This document shows positions 44,062 to 52,451 of a DNA stretch of 64,000 nucleotides, piece by piece. The notes under the pieces are model-generated. The model was not told the origin of the DNA. It ran no database searches and saw only the letters and a program-made list of their open reading frames with translations. Numbering within the stretch: the stretch's first letter is position 1; each line of letters begins with the position of its first letter. Both the position numbers and the translations under genes were made by a program. This stretch comes from Neorhizobium tomejilense (GTDB lineage: Bacteria > Pseudomonadota > Alphaproteobacteria > Rhizobiales > Rhizobiaceae): positions 186,001-250,000 of the forward strand of contig PVBG01000007.1 of the NCBI GenBank assembly GCA_002968845.1, in the 5' to 3' direction.

Positions 44062-45084
44062 ATGCCAAACGAAAAGAGACCCCCTTTTGCCGAAAACGTC
44101 ACGGCGGACGATGTCGCAATCGCCGCAGGCGTGTCGCGCTGGACGGTCAATCGCGCCTTCCGCAAGGATGCATCCATCTCGCCGAAAAGCCTCCAGAAAG
44201 TGATGGTTGCGGCAGAACGCCTCGGCTATCTGCCTGATCTGCGTGCCGCAAGCCTTGCCTCGGACCGATCCAACCTGGTAGCGCTGCTGATCGACGACTT
44301 CGCCAATCCGCACAAACTGGTCATGATGGAGCGCCTCACCCGTATCCTGCGGCGCGAGGGCTGGGATATCCTGCTGGTAAATACGCTGAACAGAGACGAT
44401 GCAGGCCATGCGCTCTTGAATGCAAGCCAGCGGCGCGTCGACGCGGTAATCCTGATCGGCATCCAGTTTGACGACGACGTACTGGAAACCGCGCTCCAGG
44501 CTCGCCGCTTCCGCAAGCTGATCGTCTTCGCCCGCAGTTCGGAGAATCCGAACACTATCTCGATCGCGGTCGATGATGTCGGAGCAATGACCGAACTGGC
44601 GCGTTACGTGCATCGACGCGGATATCGACGTCCTCTATTCCTTGCAGGGCCGCAAAGCTATTCGGCACATCTGCTCCGGAAAGAAACATTTCTCGAATAC
44701 TGGGGGAAACATTTCTCGTTCCGACCCGAGTCGGTGACGGTTCCTGCCTACGATCCCGCGCTGGCCGGAACTATCGTGATGGAAACGTTAAGCCATCGAG
44801 GGCCATCAGACTTGCCGGATGTGATCGTTTGCGAGAATGACGCCCTCGCCATGGGGGCAAGTGACGTTATTCGGCACAAGCTGGGACTGGAAATTCCCAA
44901 GGATATTGCCATCACAGGCTTTGACGACGTGCCCCAGGCGGACAATCCAAACTACCGCCTCACCACCTATCGGCAGCCCCTTACGGAAATGGTTGAATAC
45001 CTCGTCAAGGTTTTGGCGGATCCGGAAGAGCGGGATCTCAATCGTCTTTTCACGGGAAGATTGATACCGCGACACAGCGCTTAG
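44062..45084 (+). CDS. LacI-family repressor of the cyclitol/sugar operon
   Basis: 340 residues behind a GGGAGAT site. The HTH is at ~13-35 (TADDVAIAAGVSRWTVNRAF) with hinge helix LGYLPDLRAASLASDRSNLV. The ligand domain includes LLIDDFANPHKLVMMERLTR, GYRRPLFLAGPQSYSAHLLR and ITGFDDVPQADNPNYRLTTY. The W in SRWTVNR is an unusual residue in the recognition helix and may explain the GCTCGCGCGAGC operator. It is divergent from iolG and its 3' end overlaps the M24 gene by 35 bp. Confidence 0.9.
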   Translation: MPNEKRPPFAENVTADDVAIAAGVSRWTVNRAFRKDASISPKSLQKVMVAAERLGYLPDLRAASLASDRSNLVALLIDDFANPHKLVMMERLTRILRREGWDILLVNTLNRDDAGHALLNASQRRVDAVILIGIQFDDDVLETALQARRFRKLIVFARSSENPNTISIAVDDVGAMTELARYVHRRGYRRPLFLAGPQSYSAHLLRKETFLEYWGKHFSFRPESVTVPAYDPALAGTIVMETLSHRGPSDLPDVIVCENDALAMGASDVIRHKLGLEIPKDIAITGFDDVPQADNPNYRLTTYRQPLTEMVEYLVKVLADPEERDLNRLFTGRLIPRHSA

Positions 45085-46171
45085 GGACTAACTTGACAAT
45101 AAGAGGCCGCGAAGGTGCCCCCGCGATGAAACCCAGGCCTTGAGCCGTCGCATAAAGGTGAAACACCATCCCCTCCTCCAGCGCCCAGTCGGATGTGGGC
45201 AGTAGAACCCGCGAAAAGTCGCTGGTGCGGGGCGTGCGGGTATAGAGGCCCAGCGTATAGGCGGTGACGTTTTCGTAGGTCGGTCGCAGGCCCGTGTCGA
45301 GGGCACCTCGGCGCATGATCGCGTCAACGTCCCGCGCTATGGCACCCGGCTTCATCGCCAAGATCTGCCGATCCTGCAGCTCAATCAGCTTTCCCGCCGT
45401 AGCGGTAAGTACCGCGGAGGGAGCACCCACGACGATCGGCCGCATCATCCGCGCGCCATAGTTCCCGACGCGCGGAATGAGTTCGACATGCAGGACGTCG
45501 CCCTCCGCGATCGTTTCGGTCTTGAACGCGCCGTGCAGAAACTCGTGGCTGCCGGAGGCCTTGACGACCGGGCCCACTTCCCCGGTATCGGCACCTTCAC
45601 GCAGGAAGACCTGCGAGGCGATTGCCGCCGCATCGCGGGTGGTCATTCCCGGACGAGCCTGCCTTGCGATCTCCAGCATCGTCTTGTCGGCGATTGCACA
45701 TGCCTGGCGGAGGATGGCAATCTCCTCCTCCGACTTGACCCAGCGCAGGCTGTCGCTGAGCCCCGGCATGGGAATGAAGCGCGCCTCCGGCAGCAGCGCC
45801 GAAAGCCGCATGAAGGTCGCAGCACTCATGCTGTAGGAATTGGTATCGAGGCCGATGCGCGCACCGGCAAACCGGCGCTCGCGGATGCTTGCCGCGACGG
45901 CCGCTTGCGCTTCGTCGGTATCGACGAAACCGACCACGTCGGAAATCCAGCTCTTTTCCCGGCAGGGCGCCTGGTCCAGCGCCCGCAGCGTAAACCAGGC
46001 ATCGCCCTCGCGCGGCAAAAAGGCGGCGCGGTACATGGTTTCGGAGACGGTGTAGCCGGTCAGCCAGGCTAGCAGTTCGCCGCTATCGACGAGCAGCAGA
46101 TCGACGCCGGCGGATGCCATGGCGTCCCGGGCGCGTGCAATACGGCGATCGAATTCCGCCCGGGAGAACAT
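45050..46171 (-). CDS. Creatinase-like M24-family hydrolase (metal ligands not conserved)
   Basis: 373 residues. The N-terminal creatinase domain and the pita-bread C-terminal half are visible (LRWVKSEEEIAILRQACAIA, ARQARPGMTTRDAAAIASQV, GSHEFLHGAFKTETIAEGDV). In metal-dependent M24 peptidases the motif after GDV reads D-x-G...S-D-x-T-R; here it is VELIPRVGNYGARMMRPIV, and the GHGIGL motif is replaced by AYTLGLYT. The two aspartates and the His ligand are thus missing, as in creatinase, which works without metal. It is the last gene of the peptide-uptake operon, two bases after the M20 gene stop. A C-N hydrolase activity is plausible. Confidence 0.8.
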   Translation of the reverse strand: MFSRAEFDRRIARARDAMASAGVDLLLVDSGELLAWLTGYTVSETMYRAAFLPREGDAWFTLRALDQAPCREKSWISDVVGFVDTDEAQAAVAASIRERRFAGARIGLDTNSYSMSAATFMRLSALLPEARFIPMPGLSDSLRWVKSEEEIAILRQACAIADKTMLEIARQARPGMTTRDAAAIASQVFLREGADTGEVGPVVKASGSHEFLHGAFKTETIAEGDVLHVELIPRVGNYGARMMRPIVVGAPSAVLTATAGKLIELQDRQILAMKPGAIARDVDAIMRRGALDTGLRPTYENVTAYTLGLYTRTPRTSDFSRVLLPTSDWALEEGMVFHLYATAQGLGFIAGAPSRPLIVKLVPKRCVAVSIFP

Positions 46172-46173
46172 GA

Positions 46174-47394
46174 TCAGGCAACCTCGCAGATATCGAGGAT
46201 GGTCAGCATGTAGACGCGGATCATGTCGAGATAGTCGACGATGTCGACACGCTCGTCGGGCATGGTGTTGTAACGGCCGCCGGGGCCGCACACGATACCT
46301 TCCATGCCGAGTTCCTTGTAGAGATGGCCGGCATCGGTACCGTAGAAGCGCGTCGGTGTGATCGCGCCGGTCGGTTGTTTTTCGCCGCGCACGGCTTCAT
46401 AGGCCGCGTTGATCGATTTGACGATGCGCGATGTCGGCGAGACCTCGAAGGGCGGCATCAGCGGGCGACCCTCGATCAATTCCGGAACCAGCTTTGCCTT
46501 GAGGCCGGGGAAGCGGCCTTCGAGGGCCACCAGCTCCTTTTCGAGATCGGCCAGCACGCCCTCCTGCGTCTGCCCCGGCGCATAACGGCACGAGCCCTTG
46601 AGGCGGACGAAATCCGCCACCTGCGGCGGACGCCATTCTTCGAGACTGCGCCCGAGGGCGCCATGGACGACGCCGACATGGCCGCGGTTGATCGACCGGT
46701 GCACGTCGCTCCTGGCGCCGCTGAAGGTCATGGCGTTGATGCGCGGGATGATGTCGCAAGCCGCGGCGATCGCATCGACGGATTCCTCGCGCTTGGAGAG
46801 ATGGCGCGTGTCGCCGGTCAATTCGATGACATAGCTGAGAGCTGCCGCGTGCATGGTGACGGCGACGAGATCGCTCGGTTCGCTGTTGATGAAATAATCC
46901 GCCTTGACACCGTGTCTGATCGCCGCAAGCGTGCCGACGCCGCCCTGCAACTCGCCGACCACGAAGGTCAGGATAACGTCGCCCTTGAGCTTGACGCCGG
47001 CATCGAGCAGCGTCTTGACCGCGCAGAAATAGGCGGCATCACCGGCCTTCATGTTCGACACACCGATACCGTAGATGAACTTGTCATCGACGAGGCCGGC
47101 ATAGGGATCGACCGTCCAGCCTTCGGTGACCGGATTGGTGTCGAGATGGCCGTTGAACAGCAGGCTCTTGCCGCCGCCGGTACCCCTGAGGCGTCCGATC
47201 GTGTTGAAGCGGCGGCCTTCGTCGAATGGCTGCAATTCGGCTTCGACCCCGATCTTTTCCAGTTCGCCGGCCATGTAGCGCGCAAGATCACGCTCGCCAT
47301 CGGTTTCCGAATGGCTCTTGTGCTGGACCATCTTCGATAGGAAATCGAGGCAGGCCTTTTCGTTGATCCGATCCACCAGGGATTTCGGGTCCAT
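46174..47394 (-). CDS. M20-family metallohydrolase (ArgE/DapE-like) with altered metal site
   Basis: 406 residues from ATG 47394, which has AAGGAG 7 bp upstream; ATG 47400 is too close to it. The first zinc ligand is present as LLFNGHLDTNPV (~77-88). The bridging aspartate of the usual GxxDMKGG is replaced by asparagine (GIGVSNMKAGDAA, ~110-122), and the glutamate pair DEExGG appears as VVGELQGGVGT, keeping the first Glu but not the second. C-terminal histidine ligand region: GTDAGHLYKELGMEGIVCGP. A dinuclear zinc site may therefore be incomplete. It lies 22 bp downstream of the ABC ATPase gene. Likely substrates are small N-acyl or peptide compounds. Confidence 0.82.
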   Translation of the reverse strand: MDPKSLVDRINEKACLDFLSKMVQHKSHSETDGERDLARYMAGELEKIGVEAELQPFDEGRRFNTIGRLRGTGGGKSLLFNGHLDTNPVTEGWTVDPYAGLVDDKFIYGIGVSNMKAGDAAYFCAVKTLLDAGVKLKGDVILTFVVGELQGGVGTLAAIRHGVKADYFINSEPSDLVAVTMHAAALSYVIELTGDTRHLSKREESVDAIAAACDIIPRINAMTFSGARSDVHRSINRGHVGVVHGALGRSLEEWRPPQVADFVRLKGSCRYAPGQTQEGVLADLEKELVALEGRFPGLKAKLVPELIEGRPLMPPFEVSPTSRIVKSINAAYEAVRGEKQPTGAITPTRFYGTDAGHLYKELGMEGIVCGPGGRYNTMPDERVDIVDYLDMIRVYMLTILDICEVA

Positions 47395-47416
47395 TGTCAT
47401 GCTCCTTGATGCATTG

Positions 47417-49048
47417 TCATAGGTATTGGCCCGCCGCGCGCGGCACCGCCTCGATCAGGCGGCGGGTATATTCGGCGCGATCCTGGCTATCGATGTCTGC
47501 TGCCGGTGCGATCTCGACGAGATTGCCGCGATACATCACGGCGATCCGGTGGGCGATCTGGCGGATAAGGTTGAGGTCGTGGGTAATGAACAGATAGGCG
47601 GTGCCGCTGGCCTTCTGCAGCTCCAGCAGCAGCTGGACGATGGACGCCTGCACCGACACGTCGAGTGCGGAAGTGATCTCGTCGCAGATCACCAATTTCG
47701 GCTTGGAGGCAAACGCACGGGCGATCGCCACGCGCTGTTTCTCGCCGCCCGACAGCTGATGCGGATACCGCTGGGCATGGGTGCGCGGCAGGCGCACCTG
47801 CTCCAGCATGTCGCCCACCTTCTGGTCGAGATGAGACGCGTCCCCGAACAGCTTCAGCGGCCGCGACAGGATCTCGCTGATCTTCTGGCGGGGATTGAGC
47901 GAGGCGTCGGGGTGCTGGAAGATGATCTGCACATCCTTGCGATAGGCATTGTCCATGTCGCCAAGGTTCCTGATCTCGCGACCGTCGAACCAGATCTTGC
48001 CCTCGAAGCGGTTGAGACCGGTCATCGCCTTCGCCAGGGTCGATTTACCGGAGCCGGATTCACCGACGATGCCGAGAACCTCCCCCGGATTGATGCTGAG
48101 GCTGATGGCATTGTTGCCGGCAACGCGTTCGGTGGCGCGGCCGGTGAGTGCTGCCAGAAACGGCTTGCGGCCATAATGGACGCTGACGTTTTCGACCCGC
48201 ACCAGCGGCTTGTCCGTGTCAACGACAATGTCACCGACCAGCCTGCGGGCCGGATCGGGAACCGCCGCGATCAGCTCGCGGGTATAATCCTGCTGCGGAT
48301 TGGCAAAGATATCGCGCACCGCGCCCTGCTCGACGATGTCGCCGCGACGGATGACGGCGACGCGGCTGGCCGTGCGCGACACCAGCGCCAGATCGTGGGA
48401 AATGTAGAGCGAGGCGACGCCGGTCTCGGCCTGCAATTCCACGAACAGGTCGAGGATCTGGCATGAGGTGATGACGTCGAGCGCCGTCGTCGGTTCATCG
48501 AAGATGATGCATTCGGGATTGCACGCAAACGCGGATGCGATGACGACGCGCTGCTTCTCGCCGCCCGATGCCTCGTGCGGCATGCGGTTCATCATCGCTG
48601 CCGGCGTCTTCAGGCCAACGCGATCAAGCATCGCCTCGCCTTCTTTCCAGGCCTGCTTCCGTGTCAGCCCGCGGTGACGGACCAGCACTTCGGCGAGCTG
48701 GGTGCCGAGCGACAGAGTCGGGTTGAGCGACGTGCTCGGATCCTGGAACACCATGCTGATGCGCCGGCCGCGAAAGGCCTCGATCTGGGCATCGGTCTTT
48801 TCGAGCAGGTTCTCGCCGCTCAGCAGGATACGGCCACCTGGTTCGCGCGCGTTCTTGGGCAGATAGCGCATGATCGACCAGGCAAGCGAGGTCTTGCCGG
48901 AACCGGATTCACCGACCAGGCCGAGGATTTCGCCGCGGTGGACGGAAAGGTCGATGTTCTTGAGCGCATGGAAGACGCCGGAGGCCGTGTCGTAATCCAA
49001 CGAGTAATTCTCGATCGCGAGAACCGGAGTTTCTGGTTTTGTCGTCAT
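47417..49048 (-). CDS. Peptide ABC transporter ATP-binding protein (fused DppD-DppF type)
   Basis: 543 residues containing two ABC domains in one chain. Domain 1: Walker A GESGSGKTS (~39-47), signature ASGGEKQRVVIASAF (~160), Walker B CIIFDEPTTALD. Domain 2: GESGSGKST (~323), [16 protein letters not shown] (~435), LVICDEITSALD with glutamate after aspartate. In domain 1 the signature reads ASGGE rather than LSGGE. Such fusions (like GsiA, DdpDF) power peptide or glutathione-type importers. ATG 49048 is used. It is 10 bp downstream of the DppC-like gene. Confidence 0.9.
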   Translation of the reverse strand: MTTKPETPVLAIENYSLDYDTASGVFHALKNIDLSVHRGEILGLVGESGSGKTSLAWSIMRYLPKNAREPGGRILLSGENLLEKTDAQIEAFRGRRISMVFQDPSTSLNPTLSLGTQLAEVLVRHRGLTRKQAWKEGEAMLDRVGLKTPAAMMNRMPHEASGGEKQRVVIASAFACNPECIIFDEPTTALDVITSCQILDLFVELQAETGVASLYISHDLALVSRTASRVAVIRRGDIVEQGAVRDIFANPQQDYTRELIAAVPDPARRLVGDIVVDTDKPLVRVENVSVHYGRKPFLAALTGRATERVAGNNAISLSINPGEVLGIVGESGSGKSTLAKAMTGLNRFEGKIWFDGREIRNLGDMDNAYRKDVQIIFQHPDASLNPRQKISEILSRPLKLFGDASHLDQKVGDMLEQVRLPRTHAQRYPHQLSGGEKQRVAIARAFASKPKLVICDEITSALDVSVQASIVQLLLELQKASGTAYLFITHDLNLIRQIAHRIAVMYRGNLVEIAPAADIDSQDRAEYTRRLIEAVPRAAGQYL

Positions 49049-49058
49049 GGTGGTGGCC

Positions 49059-49883
49059 TCAGGTTCGCGGATTGAGGGCATCGCGAAGACCGTCGCCCAG
49101 AAGGTTGAAGCCGACGGCGACGACGGCGATCGCCACGCTCGGCCAGATCAGGATGCCGGCACTCAGGTGCATGTAGCGGCGCGCCTCCGAGACCATCAGG
49201 CCCCATTCGGCCGCCGGCGGCTGTGCGCCGAGACCGAGAAAACTGAGCGTCGCAAACAGCATGACCGCAAAGGAAATGCGGATTGTCATCTCGACGATGA
49301 TCGGCGCAATGACGTTCGGCAGCATTTCCCGCAGGATGATGTAGGCAGAGCTTTCGCCACGAGCGACCGCCGCATTGACATAATCCTGCTTGCGCACCGA
49401 CAGCGCGACGCTGCGGGTGATACGGGCCATGCCCGGCGCGAACGCGATGGCAACGGCGATCAGTGCGTTGACCGTGCTGGACCCCAGGAGGTTGACCACC
49501 AGAAGCGCAAACAGCAGGCTCGGGATCGACATGACGGCGTCGATGGTGCGCATGATCAGTTCGTCCGCCCGGCCGCCGAGGAAGGCGGAGGTGGTGCCGA
49601 CGAAGGCGCCGAGCAGCGTGCCGGCGATGGTTGCGAGCACGGCCATGACGACGGTGGCGCGGGCGCCGATCAGCAGGCGGCTGAAGATGTCGCGGCCGTA
49701 TTGATCAGTTCCCAGCCAATAGGCAGCGCTCGGGCCCTTGTATCGCGTAAGCGGTGCAAGAGTTTCCGGGTCGTGCGGCGCGAGCATTGGTCCGAACAGC
49801 ACGATCACCAGCACCAGCAGGACAAGCAACACGCCGATCGCGCCCTGCGGCGTGCGCAGGAGGCGTTTGATGAAATCAGCCAT
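49059..49883 (-). CDS. Peptide ABC transporter permease (DppC-like)
   Basis: 274 residues from ATG 49883. The DppC family marks are GTDQYGRDIFSRLLIGAR (~57-74), DAVMSIPSLLFALLVVNLLG (~120) and the EAA loop VNAAVARGESSAYIILREML (~180-199). Five to six membrane helices. It overlaps the DppB-like gene by 8 bp and forms the heterodimeric channel with it. Confidence 0.92.
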   Translation of the reverse strand: MADFIKRLLRTPQGAIGVLLVLLVLVIVLFGPMLAPHDPETLAPLTRYKGPSAAYWLGTDQYGRDIFSRLLIGARATVVMAVLATIAGTLLGAFVGTTSAFLGGRADELIMRTIDAVMSIPSLLFALLVVNLLGSSTVNALIAVAIAFAPGMARITRSVALSVRKQDYVNAAVARGESSAYIILREMLPNVIAPIIVEMTIRISFAVMLFATLSFLGLGAQPPAAEWGLMVSEARRYMHLSAGILIWPSVAIAVVAVGFNLLGDGLRDALNPRT

Positions 49884-50823
49884 ACTGGATCCTCTTGTCG
49901 AGCCAGGCATAGAGGATGTCGGCGATGAAATTGACGATCGAATAGGTGGCAGCCATGATCAGCACGCCGGCCTGGATGGCCGGCAGGTCACGCGCCTGGA
50001 TCGCCACGATCAACTGGCGGCCGATGCCGGGAATGGCAAAGATCTCTTCGACGACGATGACGCCACCGAGCAGGTAACCCACATCGAGCGCAACGATGGT
50101 GATGGTCGGCAACAGCGCATTGCGCAGCGCGTGGCGACGCAGGACTTGTCCGCGTGAAATCCCCTTCAGCCGGGCGGCGCGGATATAATCGGTGTGCAGC
50201 ACATCGACGAGTTCCGAGCGAACCATCCGCGAGACGTGAGCAATCAGGATCACCGAAATGACGCAGACCGGCAGGACCAGATGGGCGATGCCGCCCGCAA
50301 AATTTTCGGTAAGCGGCACATAGCCGGTCGGCGGCAACCATTTCATCAGGTCGGCGAAGACGAGGACGGCGACCGTTGCGGTGACGAATTCGGGTAGCGC
50401 CACGCCGGCATAGGAGATCAGGCTGACGACCATGTCGGCGATCTTGCCGCGACGGACGGCGGCGATGATGCCGAGCGGAATGGCAAGAACCAGCATCAGG
50501 CCGATCGACAGGAAGGCCAAAAGCAGCGAGCGTCCGAGGGCCTCGAACATGACCGGGCCGACGGGCTGGCCGGTGCGCAGCGAGGTGCCGAGATCGCCCT
50601 GCAGCACGTGGCCGAGCCAAATTGCATATTGCTGCCACACCGGAGCGTTGAGCCCCATGTTTTCGCGCAACGCCGCGAGGGCGTCCTGTGTCGCATTCTC
50701 GCCCAGCATCATGACGGCCGCATCGGCCGGCAGGATCTGGGTGATGGCGAAGACGATGAGCGATACGATGAAGAGCGTATAGACGATCATCACCAGCCGC
50801 TTGGCTATATAGTTCGGCGACAC
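49876..50823 (-). CDS. Peptide ABC transporter permease (DppB-like)
   Basis: 315 residues starting at GTG. N-terminal helix plus ILPADAAVMMLGENATQDAL, the DppB-type periplasmic region LRENMGLNAPVWQQYAIWLG, and the EAA loop DYIRAARLKGISRGQVLRRH (~215-234), followed by AIPGIGRQLIVAIQARDLPA near the C-terminus. It lies 58 bp after the receptor gene. It carries peptides or small N-acylated compounds with the DppC-like partner. Confidence 0.92.
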   Translation of the reverse strand: MSPNYIAKRLVMIVYTLFIVSLIVFAITQILPADAAVMMLGENATQDALAALRENMGLNAPVWQQYAIWLGHVLQGDLGTSLRTGQPVGPVMFEALGRSLLLAFLSIGLMLVLAIPLGIIAAVRRGKIADMVVSLISYAGVALPEFVTATVAVLVFADLMKWLPPTGYVPLTENFAGGIAHLVLPVCVISVILIAHVSRMVRSELVDVLHTDYIRAARLKGISRGQVLRRHALRNALLPTITIVALDVGYLLGGVIVVEEIFAIPGIGRQLIVAIQARDLPAIQAGVLIMAATYSIVNFIADILYAWLDKRIQYG

Positions 50824-50881
50824 GGTCGTGTTCCTTGTTCGACTGGCCGGACGCCCAAAGAGCGCCCGGCATTGTTCGGGG

Positions 50882-52432
50882 TCAGCCGCGCTTGGGCGCC
50901 TTGTCGGTCAGGGAGGCGTAGTCGAGGCGGAAGACCGAGGCGCGCGGATGCGCCTGGTAACCGCTGACCCAGCTACGCTTGGCCGACAGCACATCGAAGA
51001 AGGACGGGATGATCGAGGGTACTTCCTCGTTCATCAGCTCCTGGGCCTTGGTGTAAAGCTCGGTGCGCTTGGCCGCGTCGATCGTGCCGCGGGCTTCGGC
51101 GACCAGGGCGTCGAAGGCCTTGTTGTTCCAGCGCGTCTCGTTCCAGGAGGCATCCGAGGTATAGAGAAGCTTGAAGATTCCGTCCGGGGTCGGCTGCATG
51201 TTGTAGAAGCCGACATAGAAGCTGCCCTTCTTCCACACCTGCTCCAGATAGGTGGCATGCGGCATCGTCTGGACGTTGATGGTAATGCCGGCTTCCTTGG
51301 CCATTTCCTTGAGGGCGACCGCAAGCTGGGTGCGCACCGCCGGGCGGTCGGAGGCGATGAGCGTCGCTTGCAGGCCATTCGGGAAACCGGCTTCCGCAAG
51401 CAGCTTCTTGGCTTCTTGGATATTCTTCTGGCGCTGTTTGGCAGCCTTGAAGAACTGGTAGGACGGGTTCAGCGGCGTGTCGTTGCCCGGCGTGCCAAAT
51501 CCTTCGGTCACGAAGTTGACCATCGCCTCGCGATCGACCGTGAGCGCGATCGCACGGCGGACGCGCGCGTCGTTGAACGGTGCGGTGTCGCAACCGAAGT
51601 TGATGTTGCAGAACTGGCCGGACGGCGTGCGCAGGACCTCGACGCCGTCATTGCCGTCAAGCCGCAGGTATTCGGTCGGCTGCAGCGTCGAGATGATGTC
51701 GACATTGCCGGCGATCATCGCCGAGCCTTCGGCGGAGATATCCGGGAATACCTGGACCTCGATACGATCGAGATAGGGGCGTGCCGGGTCGTAATAGTTC
51801 GGGTTGCGTTCGACGACGATCAGGCGGTCCGGCTCGTAGGATACCAGCTTGAACGGGCCGGTGCCCACAGCCTTGGTGGAAAGGCTCTTGAGGTCACCGG
51901 TGGCGATCGAGGCCGGAATGATGCGAGCGTTGGTGTAGGCCATGGCGACCGGCAAGTCGGCATAGGCGCCGGACAGCTTGAACAGCACCGTCGTATCGTC
52001 GACGGCGACGATGTCGGAGATCGGGCCGACATTGTTGCGGCCGGGCGACGCGGTTGCCGGATTGAGGATTGCCTTGAAGGTGGCGACGACGTCCTTTGCC
52101 GTGAACGGCGAGCCGTCATGGAAGGTGACGCCCTTGCGCAGCTTGAACGTCCATTCCGTCAGGCCGTCATTGGGCGTCCAGCTTTCGGCCAGATCCGGCT
52201 CGACCGACATGTCGACCTTCAGGCGCGTCAGGTTGCTGTAGAGCAGTTCGGTCACCAGGTATTCCGGATTGACGCGGGTCAAAAGCGGATGGATGACGCT
52301 TGCAGCCTGGTCAACGGAGATGCGCAGCGTGCCGCCCTTGGCCGGCTTTGCGGTCTGCGCCAGGCCAAGCGCCGGTGCAGCAAAGACGGCGGCGGTGCCG
52401 GCGAGGAAGAAGCGACGTTTCATTTCCAGCAT
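50882..52432 (-). CDS. Peptide ABC transporter substrate-binding protein (SBP_bac_5)
   Basis: 516 residues with an N-terminal signal region containing a twin-arginine-like MKRRFFLAGTAAVFAAPALG (ending near LAQTA, ~residue 28). The class C binding fold shows GGTLRISVDQAASVIHPLLT, LAESWTPNDGLTEWTFKLRK, GVTFHDGSPFTAKDVVATFK and VGTGPFKLVSYEPDRLIVVE, all typical of the DppA/OppA group. It lies between the M20 gene and the DppB gene. Ligand: dipeptide, oligopeptide or a related N-acyl compound; family members include opine and glutathione binders. Confidence 0.92.
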   Translation of the reverse strand: MLEMKRRFFLAGTAAVFAAPALGLAQTAKPAKGGTLRISVDQAASVIHPLLTRVNPEYLVTELLYSNLTRLKVDMSVEPDLAESWTPNDGLTEWTFKLRKGVTFHDGSPFTAKDVVATFKAILNPATASPGRNNVGPISDIVAVDDTTVLFKLSGAYADLPVAMAYTNARIIPASIATGDLKSLSTKAVGTGPFKLVSYEPDRLIVVERNPNYYDPARPYLDRIEVQVFPDISAEGSAMIAGNVDIISTLQPTEYLRLDGNDGVEVLRTPSGQFCNINFGCDTAPFNDARVRRAIALTVDREAMVNFVTEGFGTPGNDTPLNPSYQFFKAAKQRQKNIQEAKKLLAEAGFPNGLQATLIASDRPAVRTQLAVALKEMAKEAGITINVQTMPHATYLEQVWKKGSFYVGFYNMQPTPDGIFKLLYTSDASWNETRWNNKAFDALVAEARGTIDAAKRTELYTKAQELMNEEVPSIIPSFFDVLSAKRSWVSGYQAHPRASVFRLDYASLTDKAPKRG

Positions 52433-52451
52433 TTTTCAGTTCCCTTATGGT

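Noticed and set aside
46324..47340. 338-codon plus-strand frame opposite the M20 gene
   Set aside because: Antisense shadow of a conserved metallohydrolase; no known domain, no ribosome site.
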